From Bordetella avium (GTDB lineage: Bacteria > Pseudomonadota > Gammaproteobacteria > Burkholderiales > Burkholderiaceae_B), in the NCBI RefSeq assembly GCF_034424645.1, contig NZ_CP139969.1:1-64000 (forward strand): DNA of 64,000 bases, read 5' to 3'. Under the pieces are notes generated by a model. The model was given only the letters and a program-made list of their open reading frames with translations. It had not been told where the DNA came from and did not search any database. Both the position numbers and the translations under genes were made by a program. Below are positions 1 to 10,471 of this stretch, in pieces; position 1 is the first letter of the stretch, and each line of letters starts with the position of its first letter.

Positions 1-1452
1 ATGAAAGAATTCTGGCAGACCTGCGTCAGTCGTCTTGAGCAGGAACTCCCCCCCCAACAAATCAGCGCGTGGATACGACCGCTGGTCCCGCTTGCCTATG
101 ACGAAGCGCAAGCGGTGTTGCGCGTGGCTGCTCCCAATCGCTTTAAGCTGGATTGGGTGCGCAAGAACTTTTCGCATCAGATCGAGGCGCTCGCTGCCGA
201 GTGGTATCAGCGTCCCGTGCAGGTGCAGTTCGAATTGCCCAGCCACAGCACGACTCCACGCATTCCCGTGACGCCGCGTGCGGCCGTCGCGCCGGTCGCC
301 CCTGCTTCAGCCGCGCCGCTGGCGCCTGCTGCGCCGCCTGTCGCAGCCGCCTACAGTGCGCCGCCCGAGCCACCCGCAGCGCCCGCCCAGACCTCGGCGG
401 CCGTGGATGCCGCCAATATCGTGTACGAGCGTTCGCGCTTGAATACGGACCTGACCTTCGAGAACTTTGTGACCGGTAAGGCCAACCAGCTCGCACGCGC
501 TGCGGCGCTGCAGGTGGCCGAGAATCCGGGCACTTCGTACAACCCGCTGTTTCTGTATGGCGGCGTGGGGCTGGGTAAAACTCACCTCATCCATGCCATC
601 GGCAATGCGATGGTGGCGGCCGGAACCGGCGTGCGGGTGCGTTATGTGCATGCCGACCAGTACGTATCCGACGTGGTGAAGGCGTATCAGCGCAAGGCGT
701 TTGATGACTTCAAGCGCTACTACCATTCGCTGGATCTGCTTCTGATCGACGATATTCAGTTCTTTTCGGGCAAGAACCGTACGCAGGAAGAGTTCTTCTA
801 TGCCTTCGAGGCGATGGTGGCTCAGCGCAAGCAGATCATCATCACCAGCGATACCTATCCGAAGGAACTCTCCGGCATCGACAGCCGCCTCATCTCGCGT
901 TTTGATTCCGGCCTGACGGTCGCCATCGAACCGCCCGAACTTGAGATGCGCGTGGCCATTTTGCTGCGTAAGGCGGAGTCCGAAGGCGTGCCCATGCCCG
1001 AGGAGGTCGCGTTCTTCATCGCCAAGCATCTGCGCAGCAATGTGCGCGAGCTGGAAGGCGCCTTGCGCAAGGTCTTGGCCTACGCACGCTTTCATGGTCG
1101 CGAAGCGCTCAATGTCGATGTTTGCAAGGAGGCGCTCAAGGATCTGCTGTCCGTGTCCAACGGGCAGATCACGGTCGAGAATATTCAGAAAACGGTCGCC
1201 GATTTCTACAAGATCAAGGTGGCCGACATGTATTCGAAACGCCGGCCCGCGAATATTGCCCTGCCGCGCCAGGTCGCCATGTACCTGGCTAAGGAGTTGA
1301 CACAAAAAAGCCTGCCCGAAATCGGTGATTTGTTTGGTGGCCGCGATCACACGACGGTGCTTCACGCAGTGCGCAAGATTTCCGACGCACGCGCCAAGCA
1401 GGCCGAGCTCAACCATACCCTGCACGTGTTGGAACAAACTCTAAAAGGATGA
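1..1452 (+). CDS. dnaA: Chromosomal replication initiator DnaA
   Basis: DnaA binds DnaA boxes at oriC, melts the origin and loads the DnaB helicase. The 483-residue product has the usual four domains: an N-terminal helicase-interaction domain (about 1-80), an Ala/Pro-rich linker (about 80-135) that is long compared with the E. coli protein, an AAA+ core with Walker A GGVGLGKT near residues 187-194 and Walker B LLIDDIQF near 247-254, and a C-terminal DNA-binding domain with the signature [15 protein letters not shown] near 446-460. The gene starts at base 1 and its stop (1450-1452) lies only two bases before the preferred dnaN start, so the two are co-transcribed. The oriC region is not in the window. 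Confidence 0.98.
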   Translation: MKEFWQTCVSRLEQELPPQQISAWIRPLVPLAYDEAQAVLRVAAPNRFKLDWVRKNFSHQIEALAAEWYQRPVQVQFELPSHSTTPRIPVTPRAAVAPVAPASAAPLAPAAPPVAAAYSAPPEPPAAPAQTSAAVDAANIVYERSRLNTDLTFENFVTGKANQLARAAALQVAENPGTSYNPLFLYGGVGLGKTHLIHAIGNAMVAAGTGVRVRYVHADQYVSDVVKAYQRKAFDDFKRYYHSLDLLLIDDIQFFSGKNRTQEEFFYAFEAMVAQRKQIIITSDTYPKELSGIDSRLISRFDSGLTVAIEPPELEMRVAILLRKAESEGVPMPEEVAFFIAKHLRSNVRELEGALRKVLAYARFHGREALNVDVCKEALKDLLSVSNGQITVENIQKTVADFYKIKVADMYSKRRPANIALPRQVAMYLAKELTQKSLPEIGDLFGGRDHTTVLHAVRKISDARAKQAELNHTLHVLEQTLKG

Positions 1453-1454
1453 CC

Positions 1455-2564
1455 ATGCAACTCGTACAAACCACACGCGATGCATTGCTGAAACCGCTGT
1501 CGACTGTGGCGGGCATCGTTGAACGACGCCATACCCTGCCCATCCTGGCGAACATCCTGATGCGCAAAGAGGGCAACAAGGTCGCGTTTATCGCCACCGA
1601 TCTGGAAGTGCAGATCACGACGCATGCCGATTTCGGTGTGGGTGCTGACAACGAGTCCACGACCGTTGCGGCGCGCAAGTTGCTGGACATCCTGAAAGCC
1701 TTGCCGGACACGGGCGACGTCAAGCTGGCCCTGGCCTCCAACAAGCTGTCGGTGCAATCGGCCAAGAGCCGCTTTGCCTTGCAGACGTTGGCCGCCAGCG
1801 AGTTTCCGACCGTGGCGCAGCCCGAGCAATGGGATGTCTCCCTGACGCTGCCGCAGCGCACGCTGCGTCATCTGTTCAACATGGTGCACTTTGCCATGGC
1901 TCAACAAGACATCCGTTACTACCTGAACGGTATGTTGCTGGTGTTCGAGCCGGGCCGTGTGCGCGCCGTGGCGACCGACGGCCACCGTCTGGCGCATTGC
2001 GCCACCGAGGCTGATGGCATTGCCGAGCGCCACGAAGTCATCGTGCCGCGCAAGACGGTGCTGGAAATGCAGCGTCTGCTCGAAGACTCTGACGAGCCCG
2101 TGTCGCTGGACGTGGCGCCGGGCCAGATTCGTTTCCGCTTCGGCGATGTCGAGTTGGTGTCCAAGCTGGTCGAGGGCAAGTTCCCGGATTTTTCGCGGGT
2201 GATTCCCACCAATTACACGCGCCACTTTTTGGTTAGCCGCGAAGCGCTGCAGGGCAGTCTGCAACGCGCCGCCATCCTGACTACCGACAAGTTCAAGGGC
2301 GTTCGCCTGCAACTGGGCCATAACGTCATGAAGATTTCGTCTTCCAATGCCGAACAGGAAGAGGCGCAGGAAGAGATCGATATCGATTACAGCCATGAGG
2401 CGCTGGACGTTGGCTTTAACGTGGGCTATCTGCTGGACGTGCTGGCCAATGTCAAAGTGGAAAACGTGGAGTGGTCGGTCATGCCCGATGCCAATGCCTC
2501 GGCCCTGATCACGCTGCCCGACGACGATCAGTTCAAGTACGTCGTCATGCCCATGCGGATTTAA
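1455..2564 (+). CDS. dnaN: DNA polymerase III beta subunit (sliding clamp)
   Basis: This 369-residue protein is the ring-shaped clamp that tethers DNA polymerase III to DNA. Length and the N-terminus MQLVQTTRDALLKPL are typical of proteobacterial DnaN, and the C-terminus ends in the conserved MPMRI. An in-frame ATG at 1449 overlaps the dnaA stop, but the Shine-Dalgarno-like AAAGGA (1444-1449) would overlap that ATG, while it sits five bases before the ATG at 1455. I therefore prefer 1455. The gene is the second in the dnaA-dnaN unit and is followed by a terminator-like pair of hairpins before gyrB. Confidence 0.97.
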   Translation: MQLVQTTRDALLKPLSTVAGIVERRHTLPILANILMRKEGNKVAFIATDLEVQITTHADFGVGADNESTTVAARKLLDILKALPDTGDVKLALASNKLSVQSAKSRFALQTLAASEFPTVAQPEQWDVSLTLPQRTLRHLFNMVHFAMAQQDIRYYLNGMLLVFEPGRVRAVATDGHRLAHCATEADGIAERHEVIVPRKTVLEMQRLLEDSDEPVSLDVAPGQIRFRFGDVELVSKLVEGKFPDFSRVIPTNYTRHFLVSREALQGSLQRAAILTTDKFKGVRLQLGHNVMKISSSNAEQEEAQEEIDIDYSHEALDVGFNVGYLLDVLANVKVENVEWSVMPDANASALITLPDDDQFKYVVMPMRI

Positions 2565-2585
2565 TCCGCCTTACTTGGGTATAGA

Positions 2586-2608
2586 CCGCTGGCGCCAGGC
2601 GCCAGCGG
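2586..2608 (+). repeat. Perfect 11-bp inverted repeat between dnaN and gyrB
   Basis: CCGCTGGCGCC (2586-2596) and its exact reverse complement GGCGCCAGCGG (2598-2608) are separated by a single base. It lies 21 bases after the dnaN stop and just before a second hairpin with a T tract. Its 3' arm (AGCGG, 2604-2608) could alternatively pair with CCGCT at 2622-2626 in the following terminator, so the two structures may compete. Whether it acts as an RNA hairpin or as a protein-binding palindrome is not decided by the sequence. Confidence 0.7.
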
Positions 2609-2610
2609 AT

Positions 2611-5100
<2,490 letters not shown>

Positions 5101-5134
5101 TGAGTGCGTAGAGCGGCCATAAGCCGAGACATTG

Positions 5135-5172
5135 AGCCCCATCAGCTGCGAAGCGATGGGGCTCTTGCTTTT
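5135..5172 (+). terminator. Rho-independent terminator after gyrB
   Basis: AGCCCCATC (5135-5143) pairs perfectly with GATGGGGCT (5155-5163) across an 11-base loop and is followed by CTTGCTTTT. It begins 35 bases after the gyrB stop. The remaining stretch up to the rtcR stop (5173-5311) shows no gene or clear signal. Confidence 0.85.
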
Positions 5173-5311
5173 GATCGGCACAAGCGCCGCGTATCGAGGG
5201 GCTCGCGGCGACGAACGTCAAGGGACAGGGCGGACTGCGCTCCTGGGGCGGATTGAGGGGCACGCCGATGCGAACGCCCAGGATAGCTAGGCGCGGCAGG
5301 CGGTATGCCCA

Positions 5312-6916
5312 TCATGCCGAGTGCCGGATCGCGGCCCAAGAGAGCCCGAACTTCAGTAGGTATTTCCGCAGGCGATCCGCGTCATTGATGGCCGAGCGCT
5401 GGGTGCGTGACTTATCGAACAGCTTGCGCCCCGCATCGGAAAGCGAGTCCGCATGCCGGCAAACACGAATAAGCGCTTCGAGTTGCAGCCGGTCAAACAG
5501 ATCCAATGTCTCTACGACGTCGGCGGCCAAAAGTCCGTTCAAGTCCACCTCGTCGTCGGGTGCCGTTCCTACAGGCTGCCAGAGCCACTCGAGCCGCTGG
5601 ATTTCGGCTTTCACCAGTTCGGCCGTGATCCGGCCGCCGTCAGCAAGGGTGGCCATGCGGCTGATGCTGGCCGATAAGTCACGGAAGTTGCCGCTCCAGA
5701 TGGCCTTAGTGGATCTTGCGAATTGCAGGTAGGTCGCTTTGGCCTCAGCGTTGAACCGCATCGCTCGTCCGGATTCTGCAGCAAAGCGGCTAAGCAGATG
5801 CTCAATATTCGGCTCAATGTCTTCAGGTCGCTGCGCCAGTCCAGGCAGCGTGTAGGCCCAGACGTTGATGCGTGCGAACAGGTCCTCCCGAAATCGTCCT
5901 TGGGCCACATCGACACGCAAGTCACGATGGGTACCGGCAATTAGCTGGAAGTCGCTGCTGACCTCTCGGTCACTGCCCATCGGGAAGAAGCGCATTTCTT
6001 CGACAGCCTTGAGCAGCATGGCCTGTTCGTCTAGGCCTAGTTCGCCAATTTCATCGAGAAACAGTACACCCTGATGCGCGGTTCGTAGCAGACCTGCCCG
6101 ATCCGCCGCTGCGCCGGTGAACGCTCCCTTCTTGTGGCCGAAGAGGGTTGACGCCGCGCTGTCGCCGCGCAAGGTGGCGCAGTTCACCTCAACGAAATCG
6201 CCCTGCACCTGGTGCCGCGACTTTTTTAGTTCGAACATACGGCGCGCCAGATGCGACTTGCCCGCTCCCGTCGGTCCGCTCAGAAGGATAGGGGCCTGCG
6301 AGCGTACCGCGACGCGCTCAATCTCCTCGATGAGACTATTGAAGCGTTTGTTGCGCGTTGGGATACCGCTCTTCAGGAAGGCCAGCGCTTCGGTATGCGC
6401 CTGGTTGAAGCGCTGGGCGAGCACGTTGTAACGAGAGAGGTCCAGGTCGATCAGCGTGTAGCTGCCCGGCTTGCCTATCTGCTGCTTTTTGGGCGGCACC
6501 GTCTGCAGCAAGACGCCCGGGATGAAGCGCGACTCGACCATCAGGAACATGCAGATCTGGGCGACGTGTGTGCCGGTAGTGATGTGCGCCCAATACTGCT
6601 CTTGCAGTGGATCGAAGCGATAGGCTCGCGCCCAATCGTAGAGGGCGGCATACATCTCGCCGAAGTCCCAGGGGTCGGCGACCTCCATGGGCACCAGATT
6701 CACTAGGGTGCCAGGCGAGGCATCGGCGATATCGCGCACAAGCTGCTGCGCCAGCGCCATGTGTTTGGCCGAATGCAATAACTCCAGCCGGTCTATCTGC
6801 CTGTCTTCATGCTGGACCAGTGAAACCGTCGGGCGCCATTTCTCCCAGCGGCCAGCTCCCAAGCCGGAGTCCAGTTGGGAGCCGAGGAAGCCGATGACAA
6901 CGGTTTTTTTGGTCAT
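5312..6916 (-). CDS. rtcR: RtcR, sigma-54-dependent activator of RNA repair genes
   Basis: RtcR is an enhancer-binding protein that activates sigma-54 transcription of the rtc RNA-repair genes when RNA is damaged. The 534-residue product has the RtcR-specific N-terminal ligand domain (about 1-185), then an AAA+ domain with Walker A GPTGAGKS at 214-221, the sigma-54 contact loop GAFTGA at 264-269 and Walker B LFLDEI at 285-290, and a C-terminal DNA-binding region. It is divergent from rtcB. A cluster of TAGATAA/TTATCTA repeats lies immediately upstream of its own start codon, suggesting autoregulation as well as activation of rtcB. Confidence 0.95.
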   Translation of the reverse strand: MTKKTVVIGFLGSQLDSGLGAGRWEKWRPTVSLVQHEDRQIDRLELLHSAKHMALAQQLVRDIADASPGTLVNLVPMEVADPWDFGEMYAALYDWARAYRFDPLQEQYWAHITTGTHVAQICMFLMVESRFIPGVLLQTVPPKKQQIGKPGSYTLIDLDLSRYNVLAQRFNQAHTEALAFLKSGIPTRNKRFNSLIEEIERVAVRSQAPILLSGPTGAGKSHLARRMFELKKSRHQVQGDFVEVNCATLRGDSAASTLFGHKKGAFTGAAADRAGLLRTAHQGVLFLDEIGELGLDEQAMLLKAVEEMRFFPMGSDREVSSDFQLIAGTHRDLRVDVAQGRFREDLFARINVWAYTLPGLAQRPEDIEPNIEHLLSRFAAESGRAMRFNAEAKATYLQFARSTKAIWSGNFRDLSASISRMATLADGGRITAELVKAEIQRLEWLWQPVGTAPDDEVDLNGLLAADVVETLDLFDRLQLEALIRVCRHADSLSDAGRKLFDKSRTQRSAINDADRLRKYLLKFGLSWAAIRHSA

Positions 6917-6950
6917 ATCTAACTAGATAAATTGTTATCTAAAAATCTAG
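6917..6950. promoter_or_regulatory. Putative RtcR upstream activating sites
   Basis: This AT-rich stretch holds nested inverted repeats. TAGATAA (6924-6930) is opposite TTATCTA (6935-6941) with a four-base spacer; ATCT (6917-6920) is opposite AGAT (6925-6928); and CTAGAT (6923-6928) is opposite ATCTAG (6945-6950). It lies about 110-140 bases upstream of the sigma-54 promoter of rtcB, the usual distance for an enhancer-binding protein, and directly abuts the rtcR start codon. The RtcR assignment is inferred from position. Confidence 0.6.
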
Positions 6951-7059
6951 TATCGATGAATCTGTCCTTCCCTACAAATCAGATGCAAGGCGTTGGGGAT
7001 AGAAAATTATCAAATTAAATCAATTGTTTAATACCTTCCCCATCTTGCGTGGTGCGGCC

Positions 7060-7075
7060 TGGCACGCCTATTGCG
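7060..7075 (+). promoter_or_regulatory. Sigma-54 (-24/-12) promoter of rtcB
   Basis: TGGCACG (7060-7066), four bases, then TTGC (7071-7074) matches the sigma-54 consensus TGGCACG-N4-TTGCW, differing only at the final W position. It faces rtcB and predicts a transcript start near 7087, giving an untranslated leader of roughly 115 bases. The neighbouring rtcR product carries the GAFTGA sigma-54 contact motif. Confidence 0.9.
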
Positions 7076-7083
7076 ATGATGGA

Positions 7084-7170
7084 GGTAGCCTGCCGCAGCA
7101 GGGCATTACCCGTTTCGCGATGAATGTAAAGGCAAGGACGGGGAGACGCAGGCGGCGTTAGCCGCGTCCC
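7084..7170 (+). other. Structured 5' leader of rtcB (two predicted hairpins)
   Basis: Downstream of the sigma-54 promoter the leader can fold twice. The first hairpin spans about 7084-7110, with GGTA opposite TACC and GCCTGC opposite GCAGGGC with one bulge. The second spans about 7141-7170, with GACG, then CGGC-GTTA-GCCG, then CGTC, extended by flanking G and C runs. Neither is followed by a T tract, so they are not terminators. The role is unknown; control of rtcB translation or a substrate RNA for RtcB are possibilities only. Confidence 0.45.
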
Positions 7171-7203
7171 TCAGGACCGCTCCTTTCGTTGGAGAAGAAG
7201 ACC

Positions 7204-8430
7204 ATGAACGATCAGAACTACAACCTCGAAGAAGTCGCCGGCGGTGTGCCGCTGAAGATGTGGACGAAGGGCGTTCCGGTCGAGCCGCAAGCCCGCCAGC
7301 AGCTCGCCAACGCAGCCAGGTTGCCCATTATCTTCAAGCACATCGCCGCCATGCCCGACGTGCACCTGGGCATTGGGGCCACTGTGGGTTCCGTGATACC
7401 GACGCTGAAGGCCATCATCCCCGCAGCCGTAGGCGTCGATATCGGTTGCGGCATGATGGCCGCTAAGACCACCCTGCGTGCGGAAGACCTGCCCGATAAC
7501 CTGCGTCCCTTGCGCTTGGCTATCGAGCAGGCCATACCGCATGGATCGGTACCCAAGCATCGCGGTCGTGACACCGGCAGTTGGGAAAACCCGCCCGAAA
7601 TGGTGGACCAGGTTTGGGCCACTCTGGTGGACGAGTTTGAGTCGCTGTGCGAACTGCACCCGCGATTTAAGAGCGCGAATCACCGCAGTCATCTGGGAAC
7701 GCTGGGCAGCGGCAATCACTTCATCGAAGTCTGTCTGGACGAAGCCGGCTTTGTCTGGCTCATATTGCACTCGGGATCACGCGGCGTGGGTAATGCGATC
7801 GGGACATACTTTATTGAGCTGGCCAAGAAGGACGCAGAGCGCACTATGCGCAACCTGCCGGACAAAGACCTGGCGTACTTCGAGGAGGGGGCCCAGTATT
7901 TCGGCGACTACGTTCGCGGCGTGTCCTGGGCGCAGAAGTTCGCGATGAAGAACCGCGAGGTGATGATGGCTATCCTGATCGCGACAGTGCGTTCGGTCAT
8001 AGCCAAGCCCTTCGAAGTACATGTGGAAGCAGTGAACTGTCACCACAACTATGTGCAGCAGGAGCGCCACTTCGGTCAGGATGTGTTTGTCACCCGCAAG
8101 GGGGCGGTGAGCGCCCGGCGTGGCGAGATGGGCATCATCCCGGGCAGCATGGGGGCGCGCAGCTACATCGTTCGCGGCCTGGGCAACCCGGAAAGCTTCG
8201 AGAGCTGTAGCCATGGCGCTGGCCGCGTCTTGAGCCGCAGTAAGGCCAAGAAGATATTCACTATCGAGGATCAGGCGAAGGCTACCGAGGGCGTCGAATG
8301 TCGTAAGGACGCGGACGTCATTGACGAGATTCCGATGGCCTATAAGGACATCGACGCCGTCATGGCCGCCCAGAGCGATCTGGTGGAAGTGGTGCACACG
8401 TTGAAGCAAGTGGTGTGTGTGAAGGGATGA
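7204..8430 (+). CDS. rtcB: RtcB RNA-splicing ligase
   Basis: RtcB joins RNA ends carrying 2',3'-cyclic phosphate or 3'-phosphate to 5'-OH ends, using GTP and Mn2+. The ATG at 7204 follows the ribosome site GGAGAAGAAG and gives a 408-residue protein, the E. coli length. Visible active-site elements are the metal-binding cysteine in VGVDIGCGM (Cys82), SGNHFIE, HSGSRGVG, NCHHNYVQQE and the guanylated histidine in SHGAGR (His337, the same number as in E. coli). An in-frame TTG at 7189 overlaps the ribosome site and is less likely. In many bacteria rtcA follows; here the next gene is unrelated and on the other strand. Confidence 0.96.
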   Translation: MNDQNYNLEEVAGGVPLKMWTKGVPVEPQARQQLANAARLPIIFKHIAAMPDVHLGIGATVGSVIPTLKAIIPAAVGVDIGCGMMAAKTTLRAEDLPDNLRPLRLAIEQAIPHGSVPKHRGRDTGSWENPPEMVDQVWATLVDEFESLCELHPRFKSANHRSHLGTLGSGNHFIEVCLDEAGFVWLILHSGSRGVGNAIGTYFIELAKKDAERTMRNLPDKDLAYFEEGAQYFGDYVRGVSWAQKFAMKNREVMMAILIATVRSVIAKPFEVHVEAVNCHHNYVQQERHFGQDVFVTRKGAVSARRGEMGIIPGSMGARSYIVRGLGNPESFESCSHGAGRVLSRSKAKKIFTIEDQAKATEGVECRKDADVIDEIPMAYKDIDAVMAAQSDLVEVVHTLKQVVCVKG

Positions 8431-8431
8431 A

Positions 8432-8458
8432 AGGGTGAGGGCTTCATGCTCTCACCCT
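8432..8458 (+). other. Hairpin after rtcB without a T tract
   Basis: AGGGTGAG (8432-8439) pairs with CTCACCCT (8451-8458) directly after the rtcB stop. No run of T follows, so it is a weak candidate for a terminator and may instead protect the 3' end of the transcript. The remainder of the gap to 8598 contains no convincing gene. Confidence 0.4.
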
Positions 8459-8598
8459 CCCGTCAGATCGAGACGAGAAAGGAGAGCATGAGCCTCTGTG
8501 TTGAGCACATACCCTTGTCGAAGCGCACCACCGTCCTGTAGCAACGTAAGCGTGCGCGAAGGCCTGATGCGGGGTGGCCCGACATGGCGACGTAGCGT

Positions 8599-9588
8599 TC
8601 AGGGCACGCTAGCTACGAGACAGGCCGAGCTGTCGGTGGGTTCGGGCGCGGGCGCACTATTGCGCACGGCGACGAGTTCGGCCGCAATGGCGACGGCAAT
8701 TTCGGCCGGGGTGCGGCTGCCGATGGGCAGGCCGACCGGCCCACGCAGGCGGTCGATGTCGGCGTCGCTCAAGTCAAAGAGGCGTAGACGCTCGCGCCGT
8801 TTCGCCTGATTGGCGCGTGAACCCAGCGCACCGACATAAAAGGCGCGTGATTTGAGAGCCTCCAGCAAGGCCATGTCGTCGAGTTTCGGGTCGTGCGTGA
8901 CGGCGACGATGGCGCAGCGTTCGTCGGTGTTGATGTCCAGCACGGCGTCGTCGGGCATGCTGGTGAGCAGGGTGGCCTGCGTGGCGTCCCAGTCTGCAAG
9001 CACTTCGGGGCGTGGATCGCAGACCAGTACATGAAATTCCAGCGCGCGGGCGATGCTGCAAAGCACTTGGGCCGTCTGGTTGGCGCCGATGATGAGCAGG
9101 CGCCAGCGCGGGCCGTAGATGCTGCGAAACACTTCGCCATCCAGGCTGGGAACGTCTTCCGGTAAGGCTGGCCGCATGAATGCCGTGCCGTCGCCGAGGT
9201 TCAAGCTGCGTTGCACTAAGCGGTGCTGGCTGATCTCGTCAAGCACCTGATCGAGCCATAGGCAGTCATGCAAGGGCTCGCATACAAGGCGCAGCGTACC
9301 GCCGCAGGGCAGGCCGAAACGAGCGGCATCATCGCGGGTGACGCCGTATTCAAGCAAGGCTGGCCGGTCGGTGAGCTTGCCTGAGCGTGCGCGCTGACAG
9401 AGGTCATCTTCAATACAGCCGCCAGAGACTGAACCGATCATGCGGCCATCATCCCTGAGCGCCAGCAGCGCGCCCGGTTGACGGGGCGCGGAGCCCCATG
9501 TTTGGGCAACCGTTATTAAGTGAACCTTATAACCACTTGCCAACCAATCTCGGGCTTGTCGCAAGACATCCTGGTCCAACGCATTCAT
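8599..9588 (-). CDS. XdhC/CoxI-family molybdenum hydroxylase maturation factor
   Basis: XdhC-type proteins bind the molybdenum cofactor, help sulfurate it and insert it into xanthine dehydrogenase-like enzymes. The 329-residue product has the N-terminal XdhC/CoxI domain (TVAQTWGSAPRQPGALLAL, SVSGGCIEDDL) and a C-terminal Rossmann-type domain (LLIIGANQTAQVLC near residue 173, then AVTHDPKLDDMAL and YVGALGSRANQAKRRERL). It is divergent from a MocA-like gene and close to a molybdenum hydroxylase operon, which supports a role in maturing that enzyme. Confidence 0.88.
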   Translation of the reverse strand: MNALDQDVLRQARDWLASGYKVHLITVAQTWGSAPRQPGALLALRDDGRMIGSVSGGCIEDDLCQRARSGKLTDRPALLEYGVTRDDAARFGLPCGGTLRLVCEPLHDCLWLDQVLDEISQHRLVQRSLNLGDGTAFMRPALPEDVPSLDGEVFRSIYGPRWRLLIIGANQTAQVLCSIARALEFHVLVCDPRPEVLADWDATQATLLTSMPDDAVLDINTDERCAIVAVTHDPKLDDMALLEALKSRAFYVGALGSRANQAKRRERLRLFDLSDADIDRLRGPVGLPIGSRTPAEIAVAIAAELVAVRNSAPAPEPTDSSACLVASVP

Positions 9589-9664
9589 CGAACTTGTCCT
9601 AAGTTGCGCGAGAGCAAGAAGTTAGTCTCGCATTGACTTGCTTTAAACCTATACACTACCGCGC

Positions 9665-10273
9665 ATGTATCCTACCGAAACTTCCAATTTCATTGTTGTG
9701 AAAAAACGTTTTGGTATTTTTTTGGCCGGCGGTCAGGGGTCGAGATTTTTGGCTCAGCGTCCCGGAGAAAACAAGCTGCTCGCGCAACTTTCTGATGGAC
9801 GGCTGCTTGCTCAGGCGAGCGCCATGAATCTGCGTTCCGCGGTTGATGAGGTGGTGGCCGTGGTCCGTCCCGGTTGCGATGCGTTGACGTCGCTACTGCG
9901 CGATGAAGGTTGCGAGGTGGTGGTTTCTGATGACGCGGTGCTGGGTATGGGAGCCAGCCTGGCGGTTGCAGCCAGGCATCTGATGCAGCGCGTTGCGCCA
10001 GCGGTGGTGCTGGTCGCGCTGGCCGACATGCCCTGGATCGCTGCGGCCACTTATAAGCAGGTGTTGGATGTTGAGGCCATGATTGCAGCGCCCGTGTTTG
10101 CTGGCCAGCGAGGCCATCCCGTGGCCTTCGATGCGGTATTACTGCCGCAATTGGCTGAGCTGAGCGGTGATGCCGGCGCACGTGAACTGATACGTAGGCT
10201 GGGTCTGCGTGAAGTGTGGGTGGAAGATCCGGGTGTTTTGCGTGACGTGGATGTTCCAAAGGATGTTGTTTAA
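9665..10273 (+). CDS. MocA/MobA-like molybdenum cofactor nucleotidyltransferase
   Basis: The 202-residue product is an NTP-transferase-like protein of the kind that adds CMP or GMP to molybdopterin. The nucleotide-binding loop is FLAGGQGSRF (about 19-28) followed by NKLLAQL; VVLVALADMPWI and the later AGQRGHPVAFD are typical of MocA. CMP transfer is most likely because the adjacent enzyme is a xanthine oxidase-type hydroxylase, which usually carries the cytosine dinucleotide form. The ATG at 9665 has no clear ribosome site and a TATACA element ends just ten bases earlier, so the message may be leaderless. A GTG at 9698 would give a start close to the binding loop, as is usual in this family. 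Confidence 0.8.
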   Translation: MYPTETSNFIVVKKRFGIFLAGGQGSRFLAQRPGENKLLAQLSDGRLLAQASAMNLRSAVDEVVAVVRPGCDALTSLLRDEGCEVVVSDDAVLGMGASLAVAARHLMQRVAPAVVLVALADMPWIAAATYKQVLDVEAMIAAPVFAGQRGHPVAFDAVLLPQLAELSGDAGARELIRRLGLREVWVEDPGVLRDVDVPKDVV

Positions 10274-10374
10274 ACGCACGATCATTGCGTCTTTGTTCAG
10301 GCTCAATCCTTTATCTGGTGTCTTTCGCTATATTAAAAAGCGAGTGATGTTCGTGCCTGATGTGCTTGTAGTGG

Positions 10375-10403
10375 CGCATATCCTGATCTGAACAGGGTAT
10401 GCG
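10375..10403 (+). other. 11-bp hairpin upstream of the molybdenum hydroxylase operon
   Basis: CGCATATCCTG (10375-10385) pairs with CAGGGTATGCG (10393-10403) across a seven-base loop with one G-U pair. It lies about 70 bases before the large-subunit start and about 100 bases after the mocA-like gene, with no T tract. It could be an operator or leader structure. The rest of the gap 10274-10471 shows only an AT-rich element (TATATT near 10329) that might be part of a promoter. Confidence 0.4.
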
Positions 10404-10471
10404 TGTCGTCCGTTCCGTGCGCCGCTTGATTGCTCCTCGACGGGGATCAGCGTTGCGTGAAGAGGAGATGA

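Noticed and set aside
307..1437. Long open frame antisense to dnaA, and similar long antisense frames opposite gyrB, the molybdenum large subunit, ilvB and others
   Set aside because: These are shadows of GC-rich genes on the other strand. They have no recognisable domains and biased compositions rich in His, Arg and Gln.
8488..8541. Small open frame of 17 codons after rtcB with an AAAGGAGA ribosome-like site
   Set aside because: It is very short, has no recognisable sequence and no operon partner. It could not be separated from chance.
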